Below, one piece after another: positions 43,815 to 54,780 of a stretch of DNA of 64,000 nucleotides. The stretch is taken from the NCBI GenBank assembly GCA_021014325.1, contig CM037474.1, positions 3,538,488 through 3,602,487 on the forward strand, read 5' to 3'. Origin of the DNA: Plazaster borealis. Its lineage: Eukaryota > Echinodermata > Asteroidea > Forcipulatida > Labidiasteridae. Below the pieces are notes generated by a model. The model saw only the letters and a program-made list of their open reading frames with translations, was not told the origin of the DNA and searched no databases. Both the position numbers and the translations under genes were made by a program. The number at the start of each line of letters is the position of its first letter. Positions within the stretch are counted from its first letter, which is position 1.

Positions 43815-44040
43815 GCGGCAGGGTTTGCCTTTTACCTTGTTAGTGACTGGCCAGCAGGACCAGTTAGCTTGTCATTTCACTGGTTGGTCAGCTTTTTCAC
43901 TAGTCAATACTTCAAATGCAGTAGGGATGCATTCCAACACTCAACTAGCCAGCCGGACCACTTGGGAAAGATTTCTGACTGGTCTTCAGGTGTTTTAACT
44001 GGCATTTGGCCAGCTGACCACTGTTAAGGGAGAACGCTGG
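43815..44040 (+). repeat. Dispersed repeat I, full-length reference copy
   Basis: GGGTTTGCCTTTTACCTTG, TAGTGACTGGCCAGCAGGAC, CAGTTAGCTTGTCATTTCAC, ACTAGCCAGCCGGACCACTT, CAGGTGTTTTAACTGGCATT, TGGCCAGCTGACCACTGTTA, GGGAGAACGCTGGG. G9 runs flank it on both sides. Confidence 0.85.
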
Positions 44041-44188
44041 GGGGGGGGGAGAATCAACTCAATTTTTCTAACACTACAGTAAGCGCTGATTGATCAAAAC
44101 ATTCAGTGGTTACAATATGCTAAATCTTTTCAGGGCCGCTACAAGTATGTTGATCTGAGAGAGTTTTTGTTTGGCCTTGGTGCGGATG

Positions 44189-44564
44189 TTAAAGGCATCG
44201 TACACGTTTGGTAATTGTCAAAGACCAGTGTTCTCATTTGGTGTATCCCAACATATGCATAAAATAACAAGCCTGTGAAAATTTGGGCTCAATTGGTGAT
44301 CGAAGTTTCAAGAAAATGATGAAAGAAAATACACCCTTGATGTACAAATTTGTGTGCTTTCAGATAGAATAATAAAAACTTCTTGCAAGAAGTTTTTATT
44401 ATTTTAGTGAGAAATTACCTCTTTCTCAACAACTACATTACTTCAGAGGGAGTCGTTTCTCACAACGTTTTATACTATCAACAGCTCTCCGTTGCTCGTT
44501 ACCAAGTCAGTTTTTATGCTGATATATATTTTGAGTAATTTCCAAACGTGTACGATACCTTTAA
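44189..44564 (+). mobile_element. MITE D, copy 5 (centre type 1)
   Basis: TTAA at 44189-44192 and 44561-44564. AGGCATCGTACACGTTTGG left and CCAAACGTGTACGATACCT right. Centre AAACTTCTTGCAAGAAGTTT, exact. Its ends read GCATCGTACACG rather than the GCACTGGACACG of the type 2 copies. Confidence 0.93.
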
Positions 44565-44880
44565 CTATCCGCACCACTCGGTCTAGAGAGTCACTTTGTT
44601 AGTCTAGAGAGAGTCACTTTACTACCGACCAGACCGCAAGTTAATGCTTAACCTGAAAGAAACCCTCAAGTTTATTTTGAAGGAGGTCCGAATTCCACGC
44701 CAATCAATCCAATAATGGATACTTCCTATTGATTAATTATAGTTTGTACCACGAGCCAACCCTATGGTAGACCACAGCCTGACAGGATTCTCAAGACGCA
44801 GACAATGTTTGATCCATTGCCAACTGCCAGTTGTCACAATCTGATCAAGCGCTATTTATAGGCCACACTCTTGCTTTCCT

Positions 44881-45150
44881 AAAGGGATTGTATACGTTTG
44901 GTAATTGGAATAAACTGTTTGTTTCAATCCTATATAGTTGTAGATATATACCATAAAACTAACCTGTGAAAATTTCATTTCAATAGGTGGTAGCGTTTTT
45001 GAGATAGGCCTATTGCCAAAAATCTGGGGCGGTTATGGCCACGCGGGAAGAATAATCTGCAATTGGAATACACAATCTGAGAAACGCTACTGTCACTAAC
45101 GCTTCTCAGATTCAAATTTTGGGGGATAAAAAGTGTTATCTTTTAAAACC
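44881..45150 (+). mobile_element. MITE E, left two thirds
   Basis: AAAGGGATTGTATACGTTTGG, then TAGTTGTAGATATATACCAT, GTGAAAATTTCATTTCAATA, GGTGGTAGCGTTTTTGAGAT, CTGCAATTGGAATACACAAT and TTCTCAGATTCAAATTTTGG. It lacks the right arm, and a SINE A-like fragment (CACCGGGGTTAACCCC, 45185-45205) follows. Confidence 0.8.
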
Positions 45151-45837
45151 TGTAAACAAGGGTGCTTGCTATGTGAGCCAGAAACACCGGGGTTAACCCC
45201 TACTCTTCCATGATACTGGTATGAACTTTATAATCAGTGAGCGTTCCAATTGGAGCCAATCAAATTTTTGTTGTATTGTTACCAATCCTGTACTTTAAAA
45301 CCTGGAAGAAGTGAGATCCGTTCCCGATGAGAACAATTTAAATCTCAAATTACAACCCTCCACCGATCCTAGCGGGCGAGCTTCCCTAGCGGTTTTTGAT
45401 CCATTCAGAAATTCTAGGAAAGGATTCAATAATTCTCCAAATATCAATCAAGTCAAAATTGTTCACTTTTCACCTGTTCATCTCCAATCTCTAAAAATGT
45501 AGCTGTTGATGAACAAATGGAAAATTATGTCGCCCCGGATGGCATTCCAAAGAGTACGATTATATTTTGTGGCAGTTGTACAAGTCGGGAATTTTGTGGT
45601 TTTTCTAAAAAATGTCTTCATTGTTCGAAAGTTTGAACAGGTTTTCTGGTTTCATTGAAGTGTAGGTCAAGTTCAAATCCGATGCGGCTCGATTTGTTTG
45701 TGTTGGTAAAAACAATCTTTATGTGTTCTCTGACTTTTTATCTGCATGCAATAAATGTACGCATTTACAAACTTGTTTAGGTAACCGCATGTATAGGGTT
45801 CATATCCCACAAGAGTTGAAATTGTTAAGATTAGGGA
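45151..45837. other. Unassigned sequence
   Basis: Contains the SINE A-like fragment just noted. A 63-codon frame (45311-45502) is open without any recognisable motif. Confidence 0.4.
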
Positions 45838-45995
45838 TTGATATTAATATTAAAATATGATATTGCGCTTCATCATGATTGTCTTGCAGTGCTCATTAAT
45901 TCTATGACAGGTGTTCTTTTGTTCATTTATGAGACCTTTTTTATAGCACCTCGTAAGGGTTTACAAGGTGATGTGGGTGCAATGTGCAGCCAACT
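45838..45995 (-). mobile_element. SINE family A, 3'-part only
   Basis: On plus: an ATATTAATATTAAAATATGA tail, TTGCGC, then ATGAGACCTTTTTTATAGCACC, TTTACAAGGTGATGTGGGTG and GTGCAGCCAACTATG, which is the body of family A inverted. The tRNA head is missing. Confidence 0.7.
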
Positions 45996-46064
45996 ATGTA
46001 ACACTAGGAGTCAGTACTGTAAAGGTATGGTCATACTTAGGTAATTTGTTTACCGAAAGCGTAA

Positions 46065-46445
46065 ATGTTATAAAGATGGTAATGGTGGTAAGCATCTCAC
46101 AAAATTATTTTGCCTGAAGTGCCCCTGTTAATTAGAAATCAGTAAAGTATGTCAACAAATTTGAATCTCCAAAGATCGCCGGTGGGCGACATTTTTGTAT
46201 TTTGGTGCTGTCCAGTTTAAATGCTGTCCTCAATTTGGCTAGAAATGTGATTGGTACCCTCTCAACGTGGATGGATTTGATGTTCTTGATCAAAATACCG
46301 TGACAACTTGTTACTGGTTTTTTTCAACAAGAACAATGTAAACACTATAGTCAACTGGAACTTTCACAGGCGACTTTCATTGTTTCTTTATAATTTTGCC
46401 TATAATTCAGCATTATGTCGACAACAACGATGACCCTCCCTTTAA
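46065..46445 (-). mobile_element. MITE-like element N, copy 2
   Basis: AAAGATGGTAATGGTGGTAA at the left and GATGACCCTCCCTTTAA at the right. Shares TTTGAATCTCCAAAGATCGC, AGTATGTCAACAAATTTG and TTTCACAGGCGACTTTCATT with copy 1 inverted. Confidence 0.7.
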
Positions 46446-46916
46446 ACTCAACACAGAAAGGGTTACCATTAAGCAATTAACAAATTAAGCAATAATTTAA
46501 TCAACCACACTTCTATCAGTTTAATATTGACTACTCTCCGTCCACACCTATCCTGTGTAAATTGATGTTGCAGCATTTCTCGACAGTGATAAGTAGAGGA
46601 GGATACGAAATGAACATCTCTCAGGAAAAGTGTCACAATTCACGTTTTCTATCAACCCTCATTAACGTTGCTGGGGCCTCATGACAAGATCAACTTCCTT
46701 AAAGGGGAAGTACAGCACTAAGAGACAGCGTCGGCTTTCTCTTGAAGATGATCAGAGCATACTGATCAAAATGTTGGGTTGTAACACTGCTGTTTTTTCC
46801 CCAGAACCACCTCAGCAGAATCGATGGTCTTTGGGCTTATTTTTGAGGTCTGAATATTGACGGGTTGAAGTTGTTTTGATCTCATCTTTAGTGAATGATA
46901 ACTGAATAATTCCACA
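46446..46916. other. Unassigned sequence with a hammerhead-like foldback
   Basis: 46741-46780 reads CTTGAAGA, T, GATCAG-loop-CTGATC, AAAATGTTGGG, the same layout as 5446-5490. Two of the usual core bases are changed. Confidence 0.45.
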
Positions 46917-47289
46917 TTAAAGACAGTGTACACTATTGGTAATTGTCAAAGACCAGTCTTCTCACTTGGTGTATCTCAACACATGCATAAAATAACAAAC
47001 CTGTGAAAATTTGAGCTCGATCGGTCGTCGGAGTTGCGAGATAACTATGAAAGAAAAAACACCCTTGTCACACGAAGTTGTGTGCTTTCAGATGCTTGAT
47101 TTCGAGAACTTGAGGTCTCGAAATCAAATTCGTGGAAAATTACTTCTTTCTCGAAAACTACTCCACTTCAGAGGGAGCCGTTTCTCACAATGTTTTATAC
47201 TACCAACCTCTCCCCATTACTTGATACCAAGTAAGGTTTTGTGCTAAAAACTATTTTGAGTAATTACCAATAGTGTCCACTGCCTTTAA
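46917..47289 (+). mobile_element. MITE D, copy 6 (centre type 3)
   Basis: TTAA at 46917-46920 and 47286-47289. AGACAGTGTACACTATTGG left and CCAATAGTGTCCACTGCCT right. The centre is ATTTCGAGAACTTGAGGTCTCGAAAT, a hairpin unlike types 1 and 2. Arms align with the other copies but are more diverged. Confidence 0.88.
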
Positions 47290-47372
47290 CAAGGTTACCC
47301 TCGGGCAAACCTTTTAGCATGAAACTCTCCAAAATAAGTATGAGCAGTTCTTTAAGAAAATTTGAGCACCGG

Positions 47373-47545
47373 GGGGCCTTGTTCCAAATCTCGGCTTGGG
47401 CTGCGGCTTTGGCTTGGGCTGTGGCTCTGGCTTGGGCACTGTCAGCTATTTTGGAGCAGTGTGCATTTTGCATGTTGTTTCCAGCATCAAATAAAGCCTG
47501 GAGCCAGTGACAGAGCCTAAGCCGAGGTGTGGAAAAAGCCCCTGG
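47373..47545. mobile_element. GC-rich foldback element Q, with an 18-bp tandem
   Basis: Left GGGGCCTTGTTCCAAATCTC and right GAGGTGTGGAAAAAGCCCC are inverted. Inside, GGCTTGGGCTGCGGCTTT is repeated with changes at 47393, 47411 and (partly) 47429. Relatives are at 52457-52625 and 53057-53212. Confidence 0.65.
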
Positions 47546-47603
47546 TGTGACGAATATTCAAAAACAAGGATGACTGACGTTTAAATTTTTTTGCACTATT
47601 CCT

Positions 47604-48453
47604 TTAAAGGTATCGTACACATTTGGTAAAGACTCTGAAAATGTATGGCAATAAAAATTTACTTGGTTAGAAGTACAGCAGCTTTGGATAATATAATGAA
47701 TTTTGAGAAACTTTTCACTTCGAAGTACTGCAGTTATGGAAAAAGATGTCACTTTTTATCCCCCAAATTTTGAATCTGAGAAGCGCTACGGCCTTAACGC
47801 AGATTGTGTATTCCAATGCAGATTATTCTTCCTGCGTGGACATAACCGCTCCAGATTTTCAGAAATATCTCAAAAACGCCCTACCACCTTTTGAAATGAA
47901 ATTTTCACAGGTCATAATGAAAACTAAGTATACAAAATAGGACAAAAGCTCTGTACACACAACACGGCGCGCCCGCGCACACACACACACACCCGCTGTG
48001 AAATAATGTTATACATTGTTATGGTGGTTGGGTATAAGTTTTTATTAAAAATGGTCGTTGGAAAATATTGTCCAATAGACACAGCTGTTGCATCAGTGTG
48101 AAGATGATTTCACAGGCTTCGAGAATGACGTCACCCCAAAGGCTACACTGAAAATGGTCGAATCATCTTCTCGGTTATGATGTAAACAAATGGTATCACC
48201 AGAAAGGCAGGGATATTTTGTTTAATATTCTGATCACCCCAAATTTACAGCCTCGTTTTTTTTTTTGATATGACCATTTGATTTGAACTGCAAATGCAAG
48301 CTAATGCTATTACGTGCATTGTGTGTACGCGCGCACACACAGAGAGCAAATGTCCAAAACTTTTCATTATGTAGTTTTATGGTATATATCTACAACTATA
48401 CAGGATTGAAGCAAACAGTGGGTTCCAATTACCAACATATACAGCACCTTTAA
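47604..48453 (-). mobile_element. MITE E, full-length, interrupted by another element
   Basis: TTAA at 47604-47607 and 48450-48453. Left AGGTATCGTACACATTTGG and right CCAACATATACAGCACCTT. The parts 47604-47912 and 48372-48453 are adjacent in the copy at 44881, so 47913-48371 is an insertion. Confidence 0.85.
47913..48371. mobile_element. Foldback element inserted in MITE E
   Basis: Starts CATAATGAAAA and ends TTTTCATTATG (11-bp inverted ends), with imperfect pairing continuing through GGACAAAAGCTCTGTAC against its right-hand counterpart. CA-repeats and CGCGCG runs lie near both ends (47975-47995, 48330-48345). No target duplication is obvious. Single copy in this window. Confidence 0.7.
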
Positions 48454-50037
48454 AACAGTAAGAGTGAATTGACTCACACATGTCAATAGGTCAGAATGAT
48501 ATTAGGACAAGCTCATTGTCACTATAAGACAACGGGTTGGTTGGTTGAATGGGTGGAATTAAATATCCTCTTATATAGTCTTAATTTCCAGGCAGGATCA
48601 AAGGATTTCCAGGGTTTGGCATATGATGTGATTAGGTCAGTGTGGTCATTAAGTGAAGACAGATTTGAACTGATGATGATGTGGACTGCAATTGTATCTA
48701 CTGAGTATGACCATGTGACGACCATTTTGTGTCTAGTACCCCTGGAATGGAGACCAACTATTGCCTTAATGGGCATAACATCAGTTTAGGCACCAGCCTA
48801 TGCTGGATTTCAGCCTCAATCTGAATATCTTTAAAGTATTTTGCAAAAAATAAAACAGTCAACAAATGTATATATGCATTTTACAATCTGGGTTGGAATT
48901 GTTGGTGCACCCGCACATTGGCCAGACCCCTTCCCCCCAGTATGGGTTGATATTTTTGAGCACAGCAGTTCACAGCAGCCATGAAATTTGACCCTACTGT
49001 AGAATCTGGAAGGTCGTTGGTTCGAATCCCAGCTCGGGTGCCTGTGGGAACTTTTTATTTCAGTAGGACTCAGGAAAGCACTACATCAGTGTAAAGTAAA
49101 ACTAAAACCGAGTCCATTGCAATAAAAAAAAGGGCTGTTTAAAACCAACCAGTAAAATAGGTCAATATGGTTTATTTTGCTGTTGACTTTCCCAGTGGTG
49201 ATGTATTCACGGTTGGCATTTTAATATTATATGAAGCTGTGTTCCTTGATACAAATGATCAAATCCTGTAATAGCTGGTGACTTGCATTAACGTCCGATT
49301 CCTGAACCGAACCGAAGACTCTACACCAAATGTCTGATGCCCTTCCTTTATGACAAACATGTCAAACCCTCCGACTTTAACAAGCAATCAGTTATTAAGA
49401 ATGAACAATTCCCCAAACATTTTCTTTGAATGAATAAATCCGGCAGATGACAAGGATATGAAAGTGGGGGAGTCTAATCGGGTACATCCTCTGGGTTTAT
49501 GGAGGAATTTTGGGACTGTTTAGGTTTGGAAAGAAGTAGGGGCTGGAATAAGGCCTCTCTGGGTCTATTTTCTGCTCGTTCGTCAGTGGGAAATATTGGG
49601 GTATGAGGAACTCCAATGACAGATCCAATTAAAATAGTCTCCCCTTGTGGTGATCACTCTTACAGAATTTGGGGAAAGTTGGAGTGGCTTGGACTTGTGA
49701 TCTTTTTTATTGTTAAAGTAACGATATTCGATTTGGAATCAAATCATGACACGGTGCACCTCAATGAGAGGTTGGCGAGGTTACTTCTGAGGAATATTTC
49801 ATAACAATGTTTCATAAAACGTTTCATTTTAAACCCAACTTGCTCTTCTCAGAGCCATCACTTCATCAAAGACTATTTCTTTAGAGGAAGCCAGTGGATT
49901 TGGGGAAGGGGGCGGGGGCGGGGGCTGGAGGCTGGGGGTTACTTGTGAAACATTCCAGAGGTATTGATGACTTTGTGAAACATCATCAAGTGGAGTTAAT
50001 TTGCCAAATCGTGGTTTGATAAAAACAAAAGGCAATT
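48454..50037. other. Unassigned sequence with a tRNA B-box-like word
   Basis: GGTTCGAATCCCAGCTCGGG at 49018-49040 looks like the end of a tRNA or SINE head, but no A box fits upstream. A G-rich stretch (GGGGGCGGGGGCGGGGGC) is at about 49907-49925. Confidence 0.4.
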
Positions 50038-50490
50038 AATAATAACAATAAAAATAATAATAATAATAATAATAGTGGCTTCTTATATAGCGGTCATATC
50101 CGTCACTCAGTGACGCCCAGGCGCTTCAACATTCAGTTTTTTCCTGCAAGGTATTGTGGAGCTACGTTTTTGAAGTATGAGACCAATTTCTTTACGTAGC
50201 ACCTTGTAATGGTTTACAAGGTGCTGTGGCGCTTTCTGCAGCCGATCAAAGTAGGAACACCGGGGCAAACCCCTTCTCTTTTCGATAAGTACACTGGGTT
50301 CCTTTACGTGCATTACAGTTACACAACACACGGGACCAACGGCTTTATGTCCCATCCGAAGGACGCAGCTATAATGATTAAGTGTCTTGCTTAAGGACAC
50401 AAGTGTCACAACCGGGACTCGAACCAACTCTCTGCTGAACAAAAACACCAGAGCTTGAGTCCGGTGCTCTTATCCGCTCGGCCACGACAC
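50038..50490 (-). mobile_element. SINE family A, full-length with long ATT tail
   Basis: Tail AATAATAATAATAATAAT at 50055-50075 on plus, then AGTGGCTTCTTATATAGCGG, the family body including ACCCAGTGTACTTATCG on minus, and the head ending at 50490 (GTGTCGTGGCCGAGCGG, anticodon loop CTCAAGC, B box GGTTCGAGTCC). This is among the best-preserved copies. Confidence 0.93.
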
Positions 50491-51410
50491 GCCACAGAGA
50501 CCAGGTATAACTATCTTGCAATGTTTTGTAACTTAACGTTTATTTACCCTAGCTGATAGGAGACTGCCCCCCCTGTACATTTTTACAAGATGAGTCAGTG
50601 TTTTTCAAAAAAACAAAAACCTGCCATGGTTATTTCTCGCTGTAAAGCTTTGTCTTTGTTCCTCCCACCTGCTTGTGGTTGGTGGGTGATGACAAAGAAC
50701 CAAGACTTCATATTGTTGATTCAGATGAGTTGGTTCCTGACCACTTAACTTGTCATGTTGGAAGCCTTGGTAGACCATGGGTTGACTAATGTACCTAATT
50801 GACTTCAATAACACATCAAATTTAACAGCCTTATAGTTTCATCTTTGGATATTAACAGAAGACATTGAAATTCAGTCTTGTGAACTTTGATTAATAACAT
50901 TGGTTAGATTGTCGAAGAGCAGTATTTGCACTTTATGTGACCCCAAAAGATACATGAAATAACAAACAGGCCCCTGTGAACTGAAAGTTCAACCTGTCTT
51001 CTAGATTCACAAGAAAATAGTTAACAAATAGTTTTCAAACATCAGGTTTTGGACTGTCCAGATAAAAAAACTAATTGTTTTACTCATTTCAAGCAACAAT
51101 ATTTCAAGGGAAGTTTTCCACCATGACCATCTTTAGACCATGTAAGTTTGCAAATCTGTGAACGCTTATATTTTTACTCTTACCAATGTTGTAACGCTCA
51201 TCTTTGGAGCTTAAATGGAACAGATGACAATAGAAGAATCTGAGCTTCGAACAGGTATCAGGAAATGCTCTGTGTGATACTTCTTTCTTAGCGGAAAGGC
51301 AGTTTTATATTTGTTTTACGAATTTTGGTGTGTTGAAAGGTTTAAAAAGTACAGAATTGATACTAATAACAAAAGTGATCAATTTAATCTGAAAGCCCAT
51401 TTTCTATAAC
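50491..51410. other. Unassigned sequence
   Basis: ACCATGACCATCTTTAGACC (51121-51140) resembles an end of element N. Nothing else. Confidence 0.4.
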
Positions 51411-51675
51411 AGGGGTGTGACTTCTCAGGAATCTTTTCGGATTTCAGGATTTCTTTAAAATCTCCTTGAGCCTTTTAATTTTCTTGAAAGAAGTAAAGTG
51501 ATCACCAAAGGGAGCGAGAAATAGTCCACATTGTGTCCAAGCCTGTAGTTCTGTATTTCTGAATTTCTGATGATGCACAGAATCTTCCAGTCTCCTAATT
51601 TGTAACATCTGGGAGGTTCCTGTGGGGTTGGGTAGGGGGTGGCTGCTAGGCCTGCAAGCCATTTTCAAGGATCTT
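51411..51675 (+). repeat. Dispersed repeat K, copy 1
   Basis: Shares with 60945-61195: TTTCTTGAAA, TCACCAAAGGGAGCGAGAA, CCACATTGTGTCCAAGCCTG, TGATGATGCACAGA, TTGTAACATCTGGGAGGTTC, GCCTGCAAGCCATTTTCA. Only two copies here; class unknown. Confidence 0.75.
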
Positions 51676-52228
51676 TTATTTTCATCAGAGAAAAAGTTTT
51701 AAATGCTGTCAAAGTTGAGGTGTATTTTTTTTGGAAAACATGTTTAATTTATTTTCAGTAATATCAGAGGATGCGGTTGGTTGGAATTCTTTCCTTTATT
51801 TTTCTTTAAATCTCTTGCAATTTGAATGAGTGCAGTCATGCAGCTTGAAATTAATGATATTTTTTTGTTCACAGCAAAAAGGTTTGCACTTTGTGACTGT
51901 CAATCTTTGAGCTAGTGGGTTCTTTTGTAAACATATGATGTCATGAGTCACATTTTTATCTGTAAGGACCCTTTGACAGCCCCCCCCACATACAGGCTTC
52001 GCTCTGTGCTCTGTGGACAGACAGTGTTTACTTTTTTTTACATGACTCACAAGTCTGTTTCTTTAGTGTCCTGTGGTTTTTACTGTGGTAGACATGCACC
52101 ATCAATTAACACTGAGGGGTTGCTTTATGCTTAGTTAAGTTTGTTAATGTGACATACTTGAGGTTTTAAAGTCCTTATGGAGGCTCATTGAAAGGAAATC
52201 TAATGATATTCAATCTGACATGTACTTG
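51676..52228. other. Unassigned sequence with part of repeat P
   Basis: 51905-51955 (TTCTTTTGTAAACATATGAT, GTCATGAGTCACAT) matches repeat P. Otherwise nothing. Confidence 0.4.
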
Positions 52229-52264
52229 AAGCATAGAGAAAGGACAACATTTTTCTCTATGCTT
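52229..52264. repeat. 13-bp perfect hairpin
   Basis: AAGCATAGAGAAA (52229-52241), a ten-base loop, then TTTCTCTATGCTT (52252-52264). Both arms are flanked by CTTG / GAAGC, extending the symmetry slightly. Confidence 0.9.
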
Positions 52265-52309
52265 GAAGCGACTGATTTCAGGGGTTGTCATGAAAGTTTT
52301 CCAACATGA

Positions 52310-52365
52310 CTTACTTACCAGCGGGACTAGTTAGCTTTTCATTTCACTGGTCCATATTATTTTAA
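52310..52365 (+). repeat. Dispersed repeat I, short 5' fragment
   Basis: TACCAGCGGGACTAGTTAGC, TTTTCATTTCACTGGTCCAT. Confidence 0.6.
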
Positions 52366-52456
52366 GGTTTCCTACACGTCAAAGCTTCAACATTGTCATT
52401 TGCATGGGACTGGCTTAATGCATTTCCTATGGGCTTCTGGTAATCTGGTGATCAAT

Positions 52457-52625
52457 TATGGCCCTTTTCGAAACCACGGCTCTCGCGTTGGGCTCCGGCT
52501 TGGACTCTGTCTGTAATTATGAAAACGCACACTTTCAGTACGGGGAGTCAAACAGGCAGACTGTGCCCAAGTGGGAGCATAAACCTACATGTAAGCCGTG
52601 GTTTTGAACTTGATACACTTTGATC
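52457..52625. mobile_element. GC-rich foldback element Q, copy 2
   Basis: Left GCCCTTTTCGAAACCACGGC and right GTAAGCCGTGGTTTTGAAC are inverted. The interior has GGGCTCCGGCTTGGACTCTG and complement-like words such as GTGGGAGC. Confidence 0.65.
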
Positions 52626-52649
52626 ATGCGGCATCCATCTTTTGTCATA

Positions 52650-52980
52650 TAATAATAACTAGTTCTTATATATAGCGCATTTAACAATAACATATCAATG
52701 CGCTTTACATCAGTGCCCTGGTCATTGGGCCAATAACATTCCTCTAATCTTTCTCAGCTCCCTGGGGTGTATACAGCCCCGAGCTGCCGTGGCTTTTTCA
52801 AACACAATATCAACCTCTACCTTCGCAGGTACTCCTTTATACCCCTGGGCGAAGGGAAGCAATTATAGTAAAGCATCTTGCTCAAGGACACAAGTGTCAC
52901 GACCGGGACTCGAACCCAAACCACTATGACTTCACCACCAGAACTTGAATTCGATGCTCTAAACCGCTCGGCCATGACAC
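52650..52980 (-). mobile_element. SINE related to family A but with a different body
   Basis: The head is family A-like on minus (GTGTCATGGCCGAGCGG ending at about 52979, B box GGTTCGAGTCC, then CACTTGTGTCCTTGAGCAAG). The body differs: on plus CAATGCGCTTTACATCAGTG, GTCATTGGGCCAATAACATT, CAGCTCCCTGGGGTGTATAC, GAGCTGCCGTGG. The tail is ATAATAATAACTAG and TTATATATAGCGC. This looks like a sister subfamily that shares the head and extreme 3' end. Confidence 0.8.
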
Positions 52981-53056
52981 CCTATATTCCCTGTACCCAC
53001 CTTGATATTGGTTCCCATGCAACAAAAAGGAACCAGACTATTTTCCATTCAAACAA

Positions 53057-53212
53057 CATTTGTGCCTTTTTCGAAACCTAGGCTTCAGGCTCCAGGCTCC
53101 CGCCTCAGTTTGATAGTGTGCAAAATTACATACTGCTTCAAAATCGAAGAGGAAGCTTAAGCTGAAGCCAGAAACCCAGGTTTGGAAAAGACCCTTGGTT
53201 TTTTTATTGAGT
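53057..53212. mobile_element. GC-rich foldback element Q, copy 3
   Basis: Left GCCTTTTTCGAAACCTAGGC and right CCCAGGTTTGGAAAAGACCC are inverted. Inside is TTCAGGCTCCAGGCTCCC; the complementary side is TTAAGCTGAAGCCAG. Confidence 0.65.
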
Positions 53213-54639
53213 GGCAGAAAAACATTTTGGTTGCACATCGCCAAAGGCATATTGACATGTCATGGTGTTTCTTGGTAGTATTTTCCTTTGGTGTACCACT
53301 ACCAGCAGTAGTCGGGAATGCTTAATTATATACAGTGGATTTGTTTGATTACAGTATATTTATTTGACTTTTAGGAGTGCTTGTGGTTTTTGTTTCCTGT
53401 GTAATTCAAGCCCTCCAGTACTTTGCATTACTCCCTACAACCTGTGTCTGAAATGAGCCTAATACCCCAAAACCAAAGCTTCCAGTGTGATAACACGAAA
53501 TGCACCTTGTGTGCACCATGTTCAAACAATGATGACCTGTTCACTAATAGGTGGATTTGTTTTCATGTCATTACTTCTCATGTCCCCTGACTTTGTAGCC
53601 CGTGGCACTACAAATGAGTCATCCCGGAGTATAAACATTAGCTTTCTTGTGGGGGGGGGATGGTAGCTCTTGCGGTAGGGATGTCCATCATTCACAAGTT
53701 TGAAGGAATCTCCTGCAAGGCACAACATGTCTTGAGAAAGTTCGGAGTTGAAAGAACAACAACCCTTCGTCTTGGTCTTACCATGGAGGAATGATCACAC
53801 TGCAGCCATCTTGTGTATTTTCAGTCCATATTGAGGTAACCAAAGTAAGGTTTAAGGTAAAATCGCCAGCTCTGTTCTGGAATAATAATACAATAACAAG
53901 CAAACGTCAGATTCTCTATATATAGTCTCCTGTTGTGATTCCCTGTCCTTCCTTGATGAAAGGATACTTCCATTAGATAATAAGAATGTCTAAGGTGCAA
54001 GAGGCCAATACTAAGGCAAAGGGCAATGGCCTTCTCTGCCTCCTTGGATCTCTAGGCCATTTGAGGTTAACAGGACTGATAAGATTGATACTTTTAAACT
54101 ATAATGCTGTCATTTTACCAACTTTGTGTGGCTCCTCTCTAATTTTTCACCATGGTTTTACAAACAGTCAACATTACCACTTGTTGCTGTTCTTCAACCA
54201 CACTAATTGTGACTTCTGACGGCTCCAGTAAGAAAGACACAAAAGCCCTTCTATACCTTCTGGCCATTACAATATCATTCACAATACCAAAGTGACCACT
54301 GAAGATATTGACACATATTATTATCAACAGCAATTTATGTCACGCTGTAATGTAACAAAGGAAAGCCAAGCCACAATGTAGCACCACCTACCTGGAACTT
54401 GGTTTGTGGGTTTTATGGCAAGTTTACTCTTCTGGTGGTTCCTTGTTGTTTTTATTGGAGACAGAGTCTTGGTGGTCCAGGTGATATTTTGACATGGATT
54501 GTAACAGTCTGGGACAACAGTGGTTTAGGGTGGTGGATGATTTATTATGGGCTTTGATTTGAAGATGTTTTGTGAAAGTGCCTGTGAAGATGCCCAAGTT
54601 GTGGGCCAGCATCTTTACATTGTCTTTTATTTAAACAGT
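53213..54639. other. Unassigned sequence with a J fragment
   Basis: AAGAGGCCAATACTAAGGCA, AAGGGCAATGGCC (about 53999-54030) resemble repeat J. A G9 run is near 53650. Confidence 0.4.
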
Positions 54640-54780
54640 GGTCCACCAGTCTTTGTGGTTCGCTGGTCAAATGCCAGTTGAAACGACTGGGGACTGGTCA
54701 AAATTATTTCCAACTGGCCGGGGCTGGCTAGCTCATGTTTCTTCCCAAAGCTTTGTATAAATGCTCCTCAGAAAGAACGC
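54640..54780 (-). repeat. Dispersed repeat I, 3' part
   Basis: On minus: GAGCTAGCCAGCCCCGGCC, TTTTGACCAGTCCCCAG, AACTGGCATTTGACCAGCGA. Confidence 0.7.

Noticed and set aside
45311..45502. 63-codon frame with a soluble-protein-like composition
   Set aside because: No motif, no splice sites, and nearby sequence is repeat debris.
48990..49050. tRNA gene suggested by GGTTCGAATCCCAGC
   Set aside because: Only the B box is present; no acceptor, D arm or A box at the right distance.
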